From assembly GCF_900117425.1 (NCBI RefSeq), contig NZ_FPEH01000011.1, positions 682,001 to 746,000 on the forward strand: DNA of 64,000 nucleotides. Reading direction: 5' to 3'. This DNA comes from Novosphingobium sp. NDB2Meth1. GTDB lineage: Bacteria > Pseudomonadota > Alphaproteobacteria > Sphingomonadales > Sphingomonadaceae. Both the position numbers and the translations under genes were made by a program. Each line of letters begins with the position of its first letter. Within the stretch, counting starts at the first letter, position 1. Shown piece after piece: positions 17,650 to 26,757 of the stretch. Under the pieces are notes generated by a model. That model was not told the origin of the DNA. It did not search any database and saw nothing but the letters and a program-made list of their open reading frames with translations.

Positions 17650-19365
17650 ATGAACACGACCGCTCCCCTCAAGGCCCAGATTCCGCCCGCGAAAGGCATG
17701 ACCATGAAGGCCCGTATCGCATCCAAGCTGCTCCCGCTCGCTGCACTCGCGGTTCCGCTGGCGCTGGCCGCGGCCCCCGCGCCGGTCGCGGCCCAGTCGG
17801 TGACCAGCCCGGCCCGCAGCATCGCGATCTCGATCGGCCGCGGCCAGCTCGTGACGCTGCCCGGCAAGATGACCGACGTGTTCGTCGCCAACGACCAGGT
17901 GGCCGACGTGCAGGTGAAGTCCACCAACCAGCTCTACGTGTTCGGCAAGTCTGGCGGCGAGACCACCGTCTATGCCAGCAATTCGAACGGCGATGTGGTG
18001 TGGTCGGCCAATGTCCGCGTCGGCACCAACATCGACAGCATCGACCAGATGCTGAAGCTGGCGATGCCCGAAGCGCGCATCGTCACCTCGACGATGAACA
18101 ACACCGTGCTGCTCACCGGCACGATCGCTGCGCCCGAGGATGCCGCCGAGGCCGAGCGCCTGGTCAAGGCATTCGTCGACACGAAGACGACGGTGATCAG
18201 CCGCCTCAAGATGGCGACCCCGCTGCAGGTCAACCTCCACGTGAAGTTCGCCGAAGTGAACCGCTCGCTGGTGCGCCAGATCGGCTCGAACATCACGACG
18301 ATCGATGGCAGCGGCAAGATCACGAAATGGGGCCTCAACACCGGCCGCGGTCCGGCGTCGACCTTCACGACCGATCCCAATCTGCCGCTGGGCATCGGTT
18401 CCAGCGTGACGGGTCAGACCTTTGATGAGACCGCGATCACAGCCGCAAATCCACGGGGCGTCGTCACACGGCCCGGCACCAACGTCACCCCGCTGCAGGG
18501 GCAGTCGACGCTCGCCGTGATGGGCAAGCTGTTCGGTCTCAACGTGCTTTCGGCGCTCGATCTGGGCGAGACGATCGGCCTTGTCACCAGTCTTGCCGAG
18601 CCGAACCTCACCGCGCTTTCGGGTGAGACGGCCAACTTCCTCGCGGGCGGCGAATACCCGATCCCGATCTCGACCGGCCTCGGCAACACCGCGATCGAAT
18701 TCAAGAAGTATGGCATCAGCCTTGCCTATACGCCCACGGTTCTCTCCAATGGCCGGATTTCGCTGCGCGTGCGGCCGGAAGTCTCCGAACTTTCGTCCGA
18801 CGGCGCGATCATCAGCAACAGCTTCCGCGTCTCCGCGCTCACCGTGCGCAGCGCCGAAACGACGATCGAACTTGGCTCGGGCCAGAGCTTCATGATCGCC
18901 GGCCTGCTGCGCAACAACGCGCAGGACACGATCACCAAGATGCCCGGCGCGGGTGACCTCCCGATCCTCGGTTCGCTGTTCCGCTCGACCTCGTTCCAGA
19001 AGGGCGAGACCGAACTGGTCATCATCGTGACCCCCTATCTGGTGAACCCGGTCGACGCGAGCGAGATCAAGCTGCCGACCGACGGTTTCAAGTCGGCCAC
19101 GGCGCTCCAGCAGGTGCTCGGCCATCTCGAATCCGACGGCGTGACCGGCGGCGACCGCCCCAAGCCGACCGAAAAGTCCGGCACGGTCCAGTCGAACGGT
19201 CCCAAGGTCAGTGCGCTCGACGCCCCGGCCGGCGATGCGCCAAGCATCGATGCAGCCTTGCCTGCCGCGCCTGTCGCACCGGCCGCCGCGCCGCCCAAGA
19301 GCAGCCGTTCCACCCGCAATCGCCAGGCCAGCGCCGATGTCGCGCCCGGCTTCAATCTCAAGTGA
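17650..19365 (+). CDS. cpaC: Tad secretin CpaC (RcpA)
   Basis: Outer-membrane secretin through which Flp pili leave. Order: signal peptide, pilus-assembly N-terminal domain (IGRGQLVTLPGKMTDVF), a BON-like segment and the secretin domain ending with DLPILGSLFRS and ELVIIVTPYLV. The ATG at 17650 directly follows cpaB, but starts at 17698 or 17704 would place the signal peptide (ending PVAAQ) at the N-terminus and may be the real ones. The C-terminal 80 residues are Pro/Ala-rich. Confidence 0.9.
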   Translation: MNTTAPLKAQIPPAKGMTMKARIASKLLPLAALAVPLALAAAPAPVAAQSVTSPARSIAISIGRGQLVTLPGKMTDVFVANDQVADVQVKSTNQLYVFGKSGGETTVYASNSNGDVVWSANVRVGTNIDSIDQMLKLAMPEARIVTSTMNNTVLLTGTIAAPEDAAEAERLVKAFVDTKTTVISRLKMATPLQVNLHVKFAEVNRSLVRQIGSNITTIDGSGKITKWGLNTGRGPASTFTTDPNLPLGIGSSVTGQTFDETAITAANPRGVVTRPGTNVTPLQGQSTLAVMGKLFGLNVLSALDLGETIGLVTSLAEPNLTALSGETANFLAGGEYPIPISTGLGNTAIEFKKYGISLAYTPTVLSNGRISLRVRPEVSELSSDGAIISNSFRVSALTVRSAETTIELGSGQSFMIAGLLRNNAQDTITKMPGAGDLPILGSLFRSTSFQKGETELVIIVTPYLVNPVDASEIKLPTDGFKSATALQQVLGHLESDGVTGGDRPKPTEKSGTVQSNGPKVSALDAPAGDAPSIDAALPAAPVAPAAAPPKSSRSTRNRQASADVAPGFNLK

Positions 19366-19379
19366 GAAAGGGCCAAGCC

Positions 19380-20051
19380 ATGTCCATCCCTATGCCCCGC
19401 ATCCAGGGTACTGCCCGGGTCCTTCTCCTTGCAGGCATGCTGAGCCTGCCGCTGGCGGCGTGCAACGCGCCCTCGGCCGAACTGAACCGCAGCCTTGAGA
19501 GCGTGCACCAGCCGGTCGTCCAGCGCAGCAGCTTCGTGTTCGATGTCTCGACGCTGCCCGGCGGCGGCCTCGCCGTGTCCGAACAGCGCCGCCTTGCCGG
19601 CTGGCTGGATGCGCTCGACCTCGGCTATGGCGACCGCATCTCGCTCGACGATCCAGTCGATTCCGACCAGACCCGCGACTCGGTCGAAAAGGTGGCCGGC
19701 CGCTTCGGCATTCTCCTCGCTGCGGTTGCCCCGGTGACCGAAGGCGCCATCGCGCCGGGCACGGCCCGCGTCGTCGTCTCGCGCACCGAGGCCTATGTCC
19801 CCGGCTGCCCGGACTGGGCGACCAAGGTCGACAACAAGAACAGCAGCGCCACCTCGTCGAACTATGGCTGCGCGATCAACGGCAACATGGCCGCGATGGT
19901 CGCCAACAAGGAAGACCTTGTGCGCGGCACCAAGGGCATGAGCACCACGCTGGTCCAGAGCAATACGAAAGCCATCCAGACCTGGCGCGAGACGCCGCCC
20001 ACGGGTGCGCAGGGCCTGAAGGTCATTTCCAGCAAGTCCGGGGGTAACTGA
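19380..20051 (+). CDS. cpaD: Flp pilus lipoprotein CpaD
   Basis: 223-residue CpaD-family protein, an outer-membrane lipoprotein assisting the secretin. A signal peptide with lipobox LAAC is visible near residue 28, followed by the CpaD domain with GCPDW and NYGCAINGNMAAMVANKEDL. The ATG at 19380 has a GAAAGGG Shine-Dalgarno. Confidence 0.88.
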   Translation: MSIPMPRIQGTARVLLLAGMLSLPLAACNAPSAELNRSLESVHQPVVQRSSFVFDVSTLPGGGLAVSEQRRLAGWLDALDLGYGDRISLDDPVDSDQTRDSVEKVAGRFGILLAAVAPVTEGAIAPGTARVVVSRTEAYVPGCPDWATKVDNKNSSATSSNYGCAINGNMAAMVANKEDLVRGTKGMSTTLVQSNTKAIQTWRETPPTGAQGLKVISSKSGGN

Positions 20052-20054
20052 TCG

Positions 20055-21377
20055 ATGAGCGCGACCTGGAAAACCGCCAACCGCGACATGTTCGCGGCCT
20101 TCATGTGCGACGATGCCGCGCTCGACGTGCTGCGTCCGGTCACGGTCGACATGGGCTGGCAGCCCGAAAAGTGCAACAAGGGCGGCCTGCGCAATGCGAT
20201 CCAGTCGCTCTCGATCGCGGCGAGCCCGGCGATCCTGATGGTCGACCTTTCGGAAAGCGGCGACCCGCTGAGCGATATCAACGCGCTGGCCGAGGTCTGC
20301 GAACCCGGCACCGTGGTGATCGCGGTCGGCCAGGTCAACGACGTGCGCCTCTACCGCGACCTGCTCGCATCGGGCATCCAGGACTACCTGCTGAAGCCGC
20401 TCACGCCGGGCCAGGTGCGCGATGCGCTGGTGCAGGCGCAGGCGATTTTTGCCGCGCCCAAGTCGGCTGACGGCGGGGCGACCCAGCGCCACGTCTCGAC
20501 CGCCGTGGTCGGCACGCGCGGCGGCGTCGGCGCCTCGACCATCGCGACTTCGCTGGCGTGGCTGTTCAGCAGCGACCACCGCATGCCGACCGCGCTGCTC
20601 GATCTCGACGTGCACTTCGGCACTGGCGCGCTCACGCTCGATCTCGAGCCGGGCCGCGGCCTCACCGACGCGATCGACAATCCGAGCCGCATCGACGGGC
20701 TGTTCATCGAACGCGCGATGATCCGCGCCAACGACAACCTCGCGATCCTTTCGGCCGAAGCGCCGATCAGCGCCCCGCTGATGACCGACGGCAGCGCCTT
20801 CGTCCAGCTGGAGGAGGAATTCCGCCACGCGTTCGAAATGACGATGATCGATCTGCCGCGCAACATGCTGATCAACTTCCCGCATCTGCTGGCGGACGTG
20901 AACGTGGTGGTCGTGGTCACCGAGCTCACCCTCGCCGGTGCGCGCGATGCGATCCGCCTGCTGTCGTGGCTCAAGTCCAACGCCAAGCATGCCGAGACGA
21001 TCGTGGTGGCCAACAAGGTCCACTCCGGCATCGGCGAGATCAGCCGGTCCGACTTCGAAGCCTCGATCGAGCGCAAGATCAACTACGTCGTGCCCTATGA
21101 CATCAAGGCGGCGGCCAATGCGGCCAAGCTGGGCCAGACCTTCGTGGCCGCCAATCGCGCCAGCAAGGCGGGCGCGGCGATGCGCGATCTGGGCACCGCG
21201 ATCATCGCCACCGGCACCGATGGCGAAGTCGTCGAGGTGAAGGGCAAGGGCAAGGCGAAGGACAAGGCCGCGGACAAGGGCGGCGACGCGGCGGCAGGCA
21301 AGACCTCGCTGCTCGGCAAGTTCGATTTCAAGAAGATCCTCCCGTCCGGCAAGGCCAAGGCCGGCACCCCCGCATGA
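20055..21377 (+). CDS. cpaE: Pilus localisation ATPase CpaE (TadZ)
   Basis: 440 residues: an N-terminal receiver-like domain lacking a full phosphorylation site, then a MinD/ParA-type ATPase with a deviant Walker A (GTRGGVGAST, 153-162). Family members place the pilus machine at a pole. A Lys/Ala/Gly-rich low-complexity tail covers about residues 395-440. Downstream, where cpaF normally follows, there are only 79 bp and then tadB. Confidence 0.9.
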   Translation: MSATWKTANRDMFAAFMCDDAALDVLRPVTVDMGWQPEKCNKGGLRNAIQSLSIAASPAILMVDLSESGDPLSDINALAEVCEPGTVVIAVGQVNDVRLYRDLLASGIQDYLLKPLTPGQVRDALVQAQAIFAAPKSADGGATQRHVSTAVVGTRGGVGASTIATSLAWLFSSDHRMPTALLDLDVHFGTGALTLDLEPGRGLTDAIDNPSRIDGLFIERAMIRANDNLAILSAEAPISAPLMTDGSAFVQLEEEFRHAFEMTMIDLPRNMLINFPHLLADVNVVVVVTELTLAGARDAIRLLSWLKSNAKHAETIVVANKVHSGIGEISRSDFEASIERKINYVVPYDIKAAANAAKLGQTFVAANRASKAGAAMRDLGTAIIATGTDGEVVEVKGKGKAKDKAADKGGDAAAGKTSLLGKFDFKKILPSGKAKAGTPA

Positions 21378-21456
21378 TCCGCAGCCGGCGCATGGCCCCC
21401 ATCCGGGACCCGCGCGCCGGTCTCGCACGTACTGAAAGAACTGGCAGGACCCGGCA

Positions 21457-22428
21457 ATGAACATGATGCAACTCGTGATCCTTGGCCTCGGCGCTGCGCT
21501 GGTTCTCGTGCTGATGGCGCTGGCGCTGAGCGGTCCCTCGGCCAGCCGCGAAGCATCGCGCCGCCTGCAGACCGTGCGCTTCCGCCATTCGGAAAGCGCG
21601 GTGGACAAAGTCGAGGCGCAGTACCGCAAGGCTGTCGCCAACCGCAAGCCGACCACGTTCAAGAAGGCGGGCTCGGGCTCGCGCCTCGAAGCGCTGGCGC
21701 TGCGCCTGCACCAGACCGGCAAGGGCTGGACGCTCACCCAGTATGTCTATGCCTCGCTCGGCCTCGCCGTCGGCGTTGCGCTGCTCGTGTTCCTCAGGAC
21801 CGGTGCGCCGCTGCTGGGCCTTGGCGTCGGCGTGCTGGTCGGCGCGGGCATCCCGCACTGGATGGTCGGGCGCGCGATCAACAAGCGCAAGAAAGGCTTC
21901 GTCGCGAAGTTTCCGGATGCGCTCGAGCTGCTCGTGCGCGGCCTGCGCTCGGGCCTGCCGATCACCGAGACCTTGACTGTCGTTGCGCATGAATTGCCCG
22001 GCCCGGTCGGCGAGGAATTCAAGCTCGTCACAGACCGCATCAAGGTGGGCCGGACCATGGAGGAATCGCTCCAGGAAACCGCCAACCGGCTCGACATGGC
22101 CGAGTTCAGCTTCTTCTGCATCACGCTGGCGATCCAGCGCGAGACGGGCGGCAACCTCGCCGAAACGCTGGCGAACCTTGCCGACGTGCTGCGCAAGCGC
22201 GCACAGATGAAGCTCAAGATCGCGGCGATGAGCTCTGAATCCAAGGCTTCGGCCTATATCGTCGGCTCGCTCCCGTTCATCGTGTTCGCGCTGATCTATT
22301 CGATCAACCCGCGCTACCTCGGGCAATTCTTCGTGGACGAGCGGCTCATCATCGCTGGCATCGGCGGCCTCATCTGGCTGGGCATCGGCGCCTTCATCAT
22401 GAAGCAGATGGTCAACTTCGAGATCTGA
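21457..22428 (+). CDS. tadB: Tad platform protein TadB (T2SSF domain)
   Basis: Inner-membrane platform protein of Tad pili: N-terminal helix, two central helices (about 95-135), a GspF domain (KFPDALELLVRGLRSGLPI, then QRETGGNLAETL) and two C-terminal helices. 323 residues is typical. It starts 79 bp after cpaE with no ATPase gene between. Confidence 0.9.
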   Translation: MNMMQLVILGLGAALVLVLMALALSGPSASREASRRLQTVRFRHSESAVDKVEAQYRKAVANRKPTTFKKAGSGSRLEALALRLHQTGKGWTLTQYVYASLGLAVGVALLVFLRTGAPLLGLGVGVLVGAGIPHWMVGRAINKRKKGFVAKFPDALELLVRGLRSGLPITETLTVVAHELPGPVGEEFKLVTDRIKVGRTMEESLQETANRLDMAEFSFFCITLAIQRETGGNLAETLANLADVLRKRAQMKLKIAAMSSESKASAYIVGSLPFIVFALIYSINPRYLGQFFVDERLIIAGIGGLIWLGIGAFIMKQMVNFEI

Positions 22429-22436
22429 GAGCAACC

Positions 22437-23447
22437 ATGGCAGTCACCCCTCCCCCGCACGGCCCCACGCTCCTCGGCGTCGATGTCATCTACGTCGGCT
22501 CGATCCTCATGGGGATCGCCGCCGCCGCCATGCTGCTGGCGATCTACGCCGCCATCACCGTGCGCGATCCGATGGCCAAGCGGGTCAAGGCGCTCAACGA
22601 GCGGCGCGACCAGCTCAAGGCCGGCATCGTCACGGTCAACGCGAAGAAGCGCCAGAGCATCGTCCGCCGCAACGAGACGACCGACAATATCAAGACCTTC
22701 CTTGAATCGCTGAAGGTCCTGCAGGACAGCCAGCTCAAGGACATCCAGCAGCGCCTCGCGCAGGCCGGCATCCGCAAGAAGGAATGGGCGGTCGCGGTGG
22801 TGCTCGCCCGCATGATCGGGCCGATCGTGCTGGGCCTGTTCTTCGGCGTGCTGATCTACGGGGTGAACTACTTCCCGCTGTGGTCGGCGTTCAAGAAGTT
22901 CGGCCTGTTCGCGGGCATGGTGATCCTGGGCTACAAGGGCCCGGACCTGTGGATCACGAACATGATGAACAAGCGCACCAAGGAGATCCGCAAGGGTCTG
23001 CCCGATGCGCTCGACCTCCTCGTGATCTGCGCCGAAGCCGGTCTCACCGTCGACGCCGCGTTCGCCCGCGTCGCGCGTGAACTCGGCCGCGCCTATCCCG
23101 AACTGGGCGACGAATTCGCGCTCACGGCCATCGAGCTTTCGTTCCTCACCGAACGGCGCATGGCGTTCGAGAACCTCGCCTACCGCGTGAACCTCGAATC
23201 GGTGAAGGGCGTGGTGACCACCATGATCCAGACCGAGCGTTATGGTACGCCGCTCGCTTCGGCGCTGCGCGTGCTCTCAGCCGAATTCCGCAACGAGCGG
23301 ATGATGCGCGCCGAGGAAAAGGCCGCGCGCCTGCCCGCGATCATGACGATCCCGCTCATCCTGTTCATCCTGCCGACGCTGTTCGTCGTGATCCTTGGCC
23401 CGGCGGCCTGCTCGATCAGCGACAACTTCCTCAACCGGAAGACGTAA
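22437..23447 (+). CDS. tadC: Tad platform protein TadC (T2SSF domain)
   Basis: Second GspF-type platform protein, 336 residues. An N-terminal helix (about 14-36) is followed by a basic coiled region, two helices, the GspF motif (GLPDALDLLVICAEAGLTVD) and a C-terminal helix. It is 8 bp behind tadB. Composite repeats follow immediately. Confidence 0.9.
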   Translation: MAVTPPPHGPTLLGVDVIYVGSILMGIAAAAMLLAIYAAITVRDPMAKRVKALNERRDQLKAGIVTVNAKKRQSIVRRNETTDNIKTFLESLKVLQDSQLKDIQQRLAQAGIRKKEWAVAVVLARMIGPIVLGLFFGVLIYGVNYFPLWSAFKKFGLFAGMVILGYKGPDLWITNMMNKRTKEIRKGLPDALDLLVICAEAGLTVDAAFARVARELGRAYPELGDEFALTAIELSFLTERRMAFENLAYRVNLESVKGVVTTMIQTERYGTPLASALRVLSAEFRNERMMRAEEKAARLPAIMTIPLILFILPTLFVVILGPAACSISDNFLNRKT

Positions 23448-23471
23448 AGGCGAAATGGGGGGGTAGAAATA

Positions 23472-23610
23472 CCCCTCCGACCCGCCTGCGGCGGGCCACC
23501 TCCCCATTTGTGCTTCGCAAAAATGGGGAGGGAGAAAGGCCCTCTCCATTTTTCCCGCCGGGACAAATGGGGAGGTGGCAGCCCGCAGGGCTGACGGAGG
23601 GGTTCTTCCC
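23472..23610. repeat. Composite palindromic repeat between tadC and the FAH gene
   Basis: Two inverted composite units: the left begins CCCCTCCGACCC and the right ends in CTGACGGAGGGGT, with AAATGGGGAGG cores. Bases 23564-23610 are the exact complement of 7648-7694. The element occupies nearly the whole space between the converging tadC and FAH-family genes and may form long hairpins acting as a two-way terminator. Confidence 0.8.
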
Positions 23611-24629
23611 TAAGCCTTGACCACCGTCTGCTCGATTGCGCCGAACACGGCGTGACCCTTGGCATCCTTGGCGGCGATCCGCACCGTATCGCCGTGCTTC
23701 AGGAACGGCGTGACCGCCGCCCCGCTGCGGATCGTCTCGACCATGCGCTGTTCGGCGATGCACGCATAACCGCGCCCGCCCTCGCGCACCGGGCGGCCCG
23801 CGGTGTAATCGCCCTTCCCATCGGCATCGCGGTTCGAGACCGTGCCGGAACCGATGATCGAACCCGCGCCGATGCGCCGAGTCCTGGCAAGATGCGCGAT
23901 CAGCTGGCCGAAATCGAAGGTCATGTCCTCGCCCGTCGCCAGCCGCCCGAACGGCCGTCCATTGACGTCGATATGCAGCGGCAGATGCAGCTTGCCGCCT
24001 GACCACGCGGCGCCGAGGCTGTCCGGCGTCGCGAACACAGGCGAGAAATGGCTGGCGGGCTTCGACTGGACAAAGCCGAAGCCCTTGGCGAGCTCGTCCG
24101 GGATCAGCCCCCTGAGCGAGACATCGTTGACGAGCCCGACCAGCCGGATGTGGCCAAGCGCCGCCTGCGCGGAGACGCCCTGCGGCACATCCCCCGTCAC
24201 CACCACGACCTCGGCTTCGAGATCGCAGCCCCAGCTTTCGTCCGCGAGCGCGATCGGATCGCGCGCACCGCGCAGATCGTCGCTGCCGCCCTGGTACATC
24301 AGCGGATCGGTCCAGAAGCTCGCCGGCAGTTCCGCCCCCCGCGCCTTGCGCACGAGTTCGACGTGATTGACGTAGGCGCTGCCGTCCGCCCACTGGAACG
24401 CGCGCGGCAAGGGCGCCGCCGCCTCGCGCTCGTGGAATCGCTTCCTCGGGATCGCGCCGTGTTCCAGCTCTATCGACAGCGCTTCGAGATAGGGCGCGTA
24501 GCGGTCCCACTCGTCGAGCAGGCCCTGCAGGGTCGGCACGATGTGATCGGCATCGGCGTACCACGCGAGATCATCAGACACGACGATAAGGCGGCCGTCG
24601 CGCCGCTGCGGCAGGCTTGCCAGTTTCAT
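23610..24629 (-). CDS. Fumarylacetoacetate hydrolase family protein
   Basis: 339 residues matching the FAH superfamily, metal-dependent hydrolases of C-C bonds in beta-diketo acids. Seen are the acidic metal-ligand strand CDLEAEVVVVTGD, the LVNDVSLRGL segment and the GSGTVSNRDADG turn. The long form resembles true fumarylacetoacetases more than the short C-terminal-only forms. Its start overlaps the MarR stop (ATGA) and it ends the operon that begins with thiolase; an aromatic ring-cleavage product is a plausible but unproven substrate. Confidence 0.82.
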   Translation of the reverse strand: MKLASLPQRRDGRLIVVSDDLAWYADADHIVPTLQGLLDEWDRYAPYLEALSIELEHGAIPRKRFHEREAAAPLPRAFQWADGSAYVNHVELVRKARGAELPASFWTDPLMYQGGSDDLRGARDPIALADESWGCDLEAEVVVVTGDVPQGVSAQAALGHIRLVGLVNDVSLRGLIPDELAKGFGFVQSKPASHFSPVFATPDSLGAAWSGGKLHLPLHIDVNGRPFGRLATGEDMTFDFGQLIAHLARTRRIGAGSIIGSGTVSNRDADGKGDYTAGRPVREGGRGYACIAEQRMVETIRSGAAVTPFLKHGDTVRIAAKDAKGHAVFGAIEQTVVKA

Positions 24630-25099
24630 GGGCTCTCCCCTTCGATGGTGCGCACCGCGTTGAACAGCTTGTCGAGCAGCGCCCTCAGCTTCGCCGTTTC
24701 GGTGGCCGAAAGCGCGGCAAAGATCTTCTCGTAGGTCGAGAACGCGTTGGGCCAGATGCGGTCGTACATCGCGCGGCCCTCATCGGTCAGCCACAAGTGG
24801 TGCGAGCGCCCGTCCGCATCGTTGGGTGTGCGCGCGACGAGGCCGCGTTCGCCGAGCATCTTGCAGGCGCGGTTGACCGCCACCTTGTCCATCAGAGTCG
24901 CGCGGACAAGATCGCGCTGCGTCAGCGGTCCGGCATCGCCGAGCACCGCCATGATCCGCCACTCGGGGATCTTGAGGCCGAACTCGCTGTGATACTCGCC
25001 TGAAATCAGGCTGCTGACCGCGTTCGACGTGATCGCAAGGCGGTAGGGTATGAAATCAGACAGTCTGGTGTTCTCGGGGCGGGTTTGCGCGTCAGACAT
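24626..25099 (-). CDS. MarR-family transcriptional regulator
   Basis: 157 residues with a MarR winged helix: EWRIMAVLGDAGPLTQRDL, a recognition helix LMDKVAVNRACKML and a wing NDADGRSHHLWLT. The start at 25099 (MSDAQT) is preferred over 25138. It is fused translationally to the FAH gene by an ATGA overlap, so it probably senses an aromatic acid or CoA ester of that pathway. Confidence 0.85.
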   Translation of the reverse strand: MSDAQTRPENTRLSDFIPYRLAITSNAVSSLISGEYHSEFGLKIPEWRIMAVLGDAGPLTQRDLVRATLMDKVAVNRACKMLGERGLVARTPNDADGRSHHLWLTDEGRAMYDRIWPNAFSTYEKIFAALSATETAKLRALLDKLFNAVRTIEGESP

Positions 25100-25165
25100 A
25101 ACCCTGTTTCTAGGCCAGCCGCCGCGCCGCGCAAGCAAAGATGACTCCGCCTGCCACCGCCCGGG

Positions 25166-25816
25166 TCACCGCGCCAGAATACCCGCCATGATGAAATCGA
25201 CCGTATGCTCGCGGTAGCGGTCGCGCAGTTCCTCGGTCAGCGTGTCCTGATCGAAGCAGTGCCGCAGCACGAGCCGCGCCGAGAAGAACCGGTCCGCCGC
25301 GCCCGTCACGGTGAAATAGAACAGCTGCGGATCGATCGGACGGAACACGCCGGCCTTCACCCCGTCGCTGATGAGCCGGTCATAGGCCTTGTTGAGCGGC
25401 ATGAGGTACTTGTCGGCAATCCGTTTCGCTTCGGACGGATCGCTGTCGCGCACCAGCCGCATCAGGAGGCGGTTGAGATAGGGGAACGCGAAATAGGTAT
25501 CGACGCAGCGGGCGATGTGCTGCCTGAGCTTGGCCTCCGGGCTCATGTGATCCTTGGCCAGCAGCGCTTCGACAGACTTGATGATCGCCACCATGTCGCG
25601 GTCGAGCAGTTCGCCCAGCATCCCGGCCTTGTTGCCGAAGTAGTATTTCACGAGCGCGGAATTGAGCCCCGAGCGCAGCGACAGCTCGGACAGCGAGATA
25701 TCGACCTGATCCCCCTCGCGCATGATCTGCGAGGCGGTTTCCAGAAGCAGTTCCCTTGCGCCGGCCTGCTCCCCGCCGGTTTCCCCCGCACTTGCCACGT
25801 TCGTCTGCTCTTTCAT
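25166..25816 (-). CDS. TetR-family transcriptional regulator
   Basis: 216 residues. The helix-turn-helix lies at about 25-70 (ISLSELSLRSGLNSALVKYYF), followed by a TetR C-terminal helical domain. The start at 25816 overlaps the stop of the enoyl-CoA hydratase upstream (ATGA); a longer frame upstream is antisense shadow. It is one of two regulators embedded in the same operon. Confidence 0.85.
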   Translation of the reverse strand: MKEQTNVASAGETGGEQAGARELLLETASQIMREGDQVDISLSELSLRSGLNSALVKYYFGNKAGMLGELLDRDMVAIIKSVEALLAKDHMSPEAKLRQHIARCVDTYFAFPYLNRLLMRLVRDSDPSEAKRIADKYLMPLNKAYDRLISDGVKAGVFRPIDPQLFYFTVTGAADRFFSARLVLRHCFDQDTLTEELRDRYREHTVDFIMAGILAR

Positions 25817-26685
25817 TCCCAGACCGGTTCTTCCCACCGCGGGTAAAACCCCGGCATATCGGAAGAAACGCGGCCCGGGTAGGCCGGAGCGCGCTTTTCC
25901 AGAAAGCTGGCCACACCTTCTTTCGCATCGGCCCCGCGCGAAAGCTGATAGATCGCGCGGCTGTCGACGCGGTGCGCATGCATCGGATGCGGCGTCGCCG
26001 AATTGCGCCACAGCATCGCGCGCGTCATCGCAACGGAAACAGCGCTGGTGTTGTCGGCAATCTCGCGCGCCAGCGCATGGGCGGCGGGCAGCAGGTCTTC
26101 CGGCGCGTGGAGCGAACGGACGAGGCCCGCCGCGTGCGCTTCCTCCGCGCCGAACACGCGGCCCGTCATGCACCATTCGAGCGCGGTGCTCATGCCGACG
26201 AGGCGCGGGAGGAACCAGCTCGAGGCCGCCTCGGGCACGATCCCGCGCCGCGCGAACACGAAGCCGAAGCGCGCCGAGGTGCTGGCGAGGCGGATATCCA
26301 TCGGCAGCTGCATCGTTGCGCCGATGCCCACCGCCGCGCCGTTGATCGCGCCGATCACCGGCTTTTGCGAATTGAACATGCGCAAGGTCAGCATGCCGCC
26401 GCTGTCGCGCACGCGGGTGTCGGAGAGGTCCGCCACTTCGGTCGGATCGGAGAAGGGCCGCGCCCCGTTGTCGGGCGTCAGGTCCGCGCCCGCGCAGAAG
26501 GCCCTGTCGCCCGCGCCGGTCACGATCACCGCCTTGACGCTGTCGTCGGCGTCGGTCTCGTCGAACGCGGAGACCATCTCGTCCATCATCGTGCGCGTGA
26601 ACGCGTTCATCTTGTGCGGACGATTGAGCGTCAGCGTCGCAACGCCGTCAGCCACATCGAGCTGGATCTGCGAATAATCGGCCAT
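25813..26685 (-). CDS. Enoyl-CoA hydratase/isomerase family protein
   Basis: 290-residue crotonase-fold protein. The oxyanion-hole segments are AFCAGADL and INGAAVGIGATMQLPMD. A Glu-rich catalytic pattern (RGIVPEAASSWFLPRLVG) suggests hydratase activity. The start at 26685 follows GAGAGGAAG. It lies in the operon thiolase - SDR - hydratase - TetR - MarR - FAH, a beta-oxidation set. Confidence 0.87.
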   Translation of the reverse strand: MADYSQIQLDVADGVATLTLNRPHKMNAFTRTMMDEMVSAFDETDADDSVKAVIVTGAGDRAFCAGADLTPDNGARPFSDPTEVADLSDTRVRDSGGMLTLRMFNSQKPVIGAINGAAVGIGATMQLPMDIRLASTSARFGFVFARRGIVPEAASSWFLPRLVGMSTALEWCMTGRVFGAEEAHAAGLVRSLHAPEDLLPAAHALAREIADNTSAVSVAMTRAMLWRNSATPHPMHAHRVDSRAIYQLSRGADAKEGVASFLEKRAPAYPGRVSSDMPGFYPRWEEPVWE

Positions 26686-26701
26686 TTGGCTCTTCCTCTC
26701 C

Positions 26702-26748
26702 AAAAATAGGGACTGTCCCCCTTTTTCTCGGGGACTGTCCCTATTTTT
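26702..26748. repeat. Perfect 19-bp inverted repeat (GGGACTGTCCC type)
   Basis: AAAAATAGGGACTGTCCCC (26702-26720) and its exact complement (26730-26748) flank a 9-base T-rich loop. The sequence belongs to a widely scattered short palindromic repeat. It lies between the SDR and the hydratase inside the operon, so if it forms an RNA hairpin it may lower downstream expression. Confidence 0.8.
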
Positions 26749-26757
26749 CCCTCCAAC

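Noticed and set aside
19035..21737. 900-residue open frame on the minus strand across cpaC-cpaE
   Set aside because: Shadow of the cpaC, cpaD and cpaE genes on the opposite strand; it shows no recognisable domain and has shadow-like Arg/Asp/His composition.
25166..26176. 336-residue fusion including the TetR regulator
   Set aside because: The upstream 120 residues come from another frame of the enoyl-CoA hydratase; the ATGA overlap at 25816 is the natural start.
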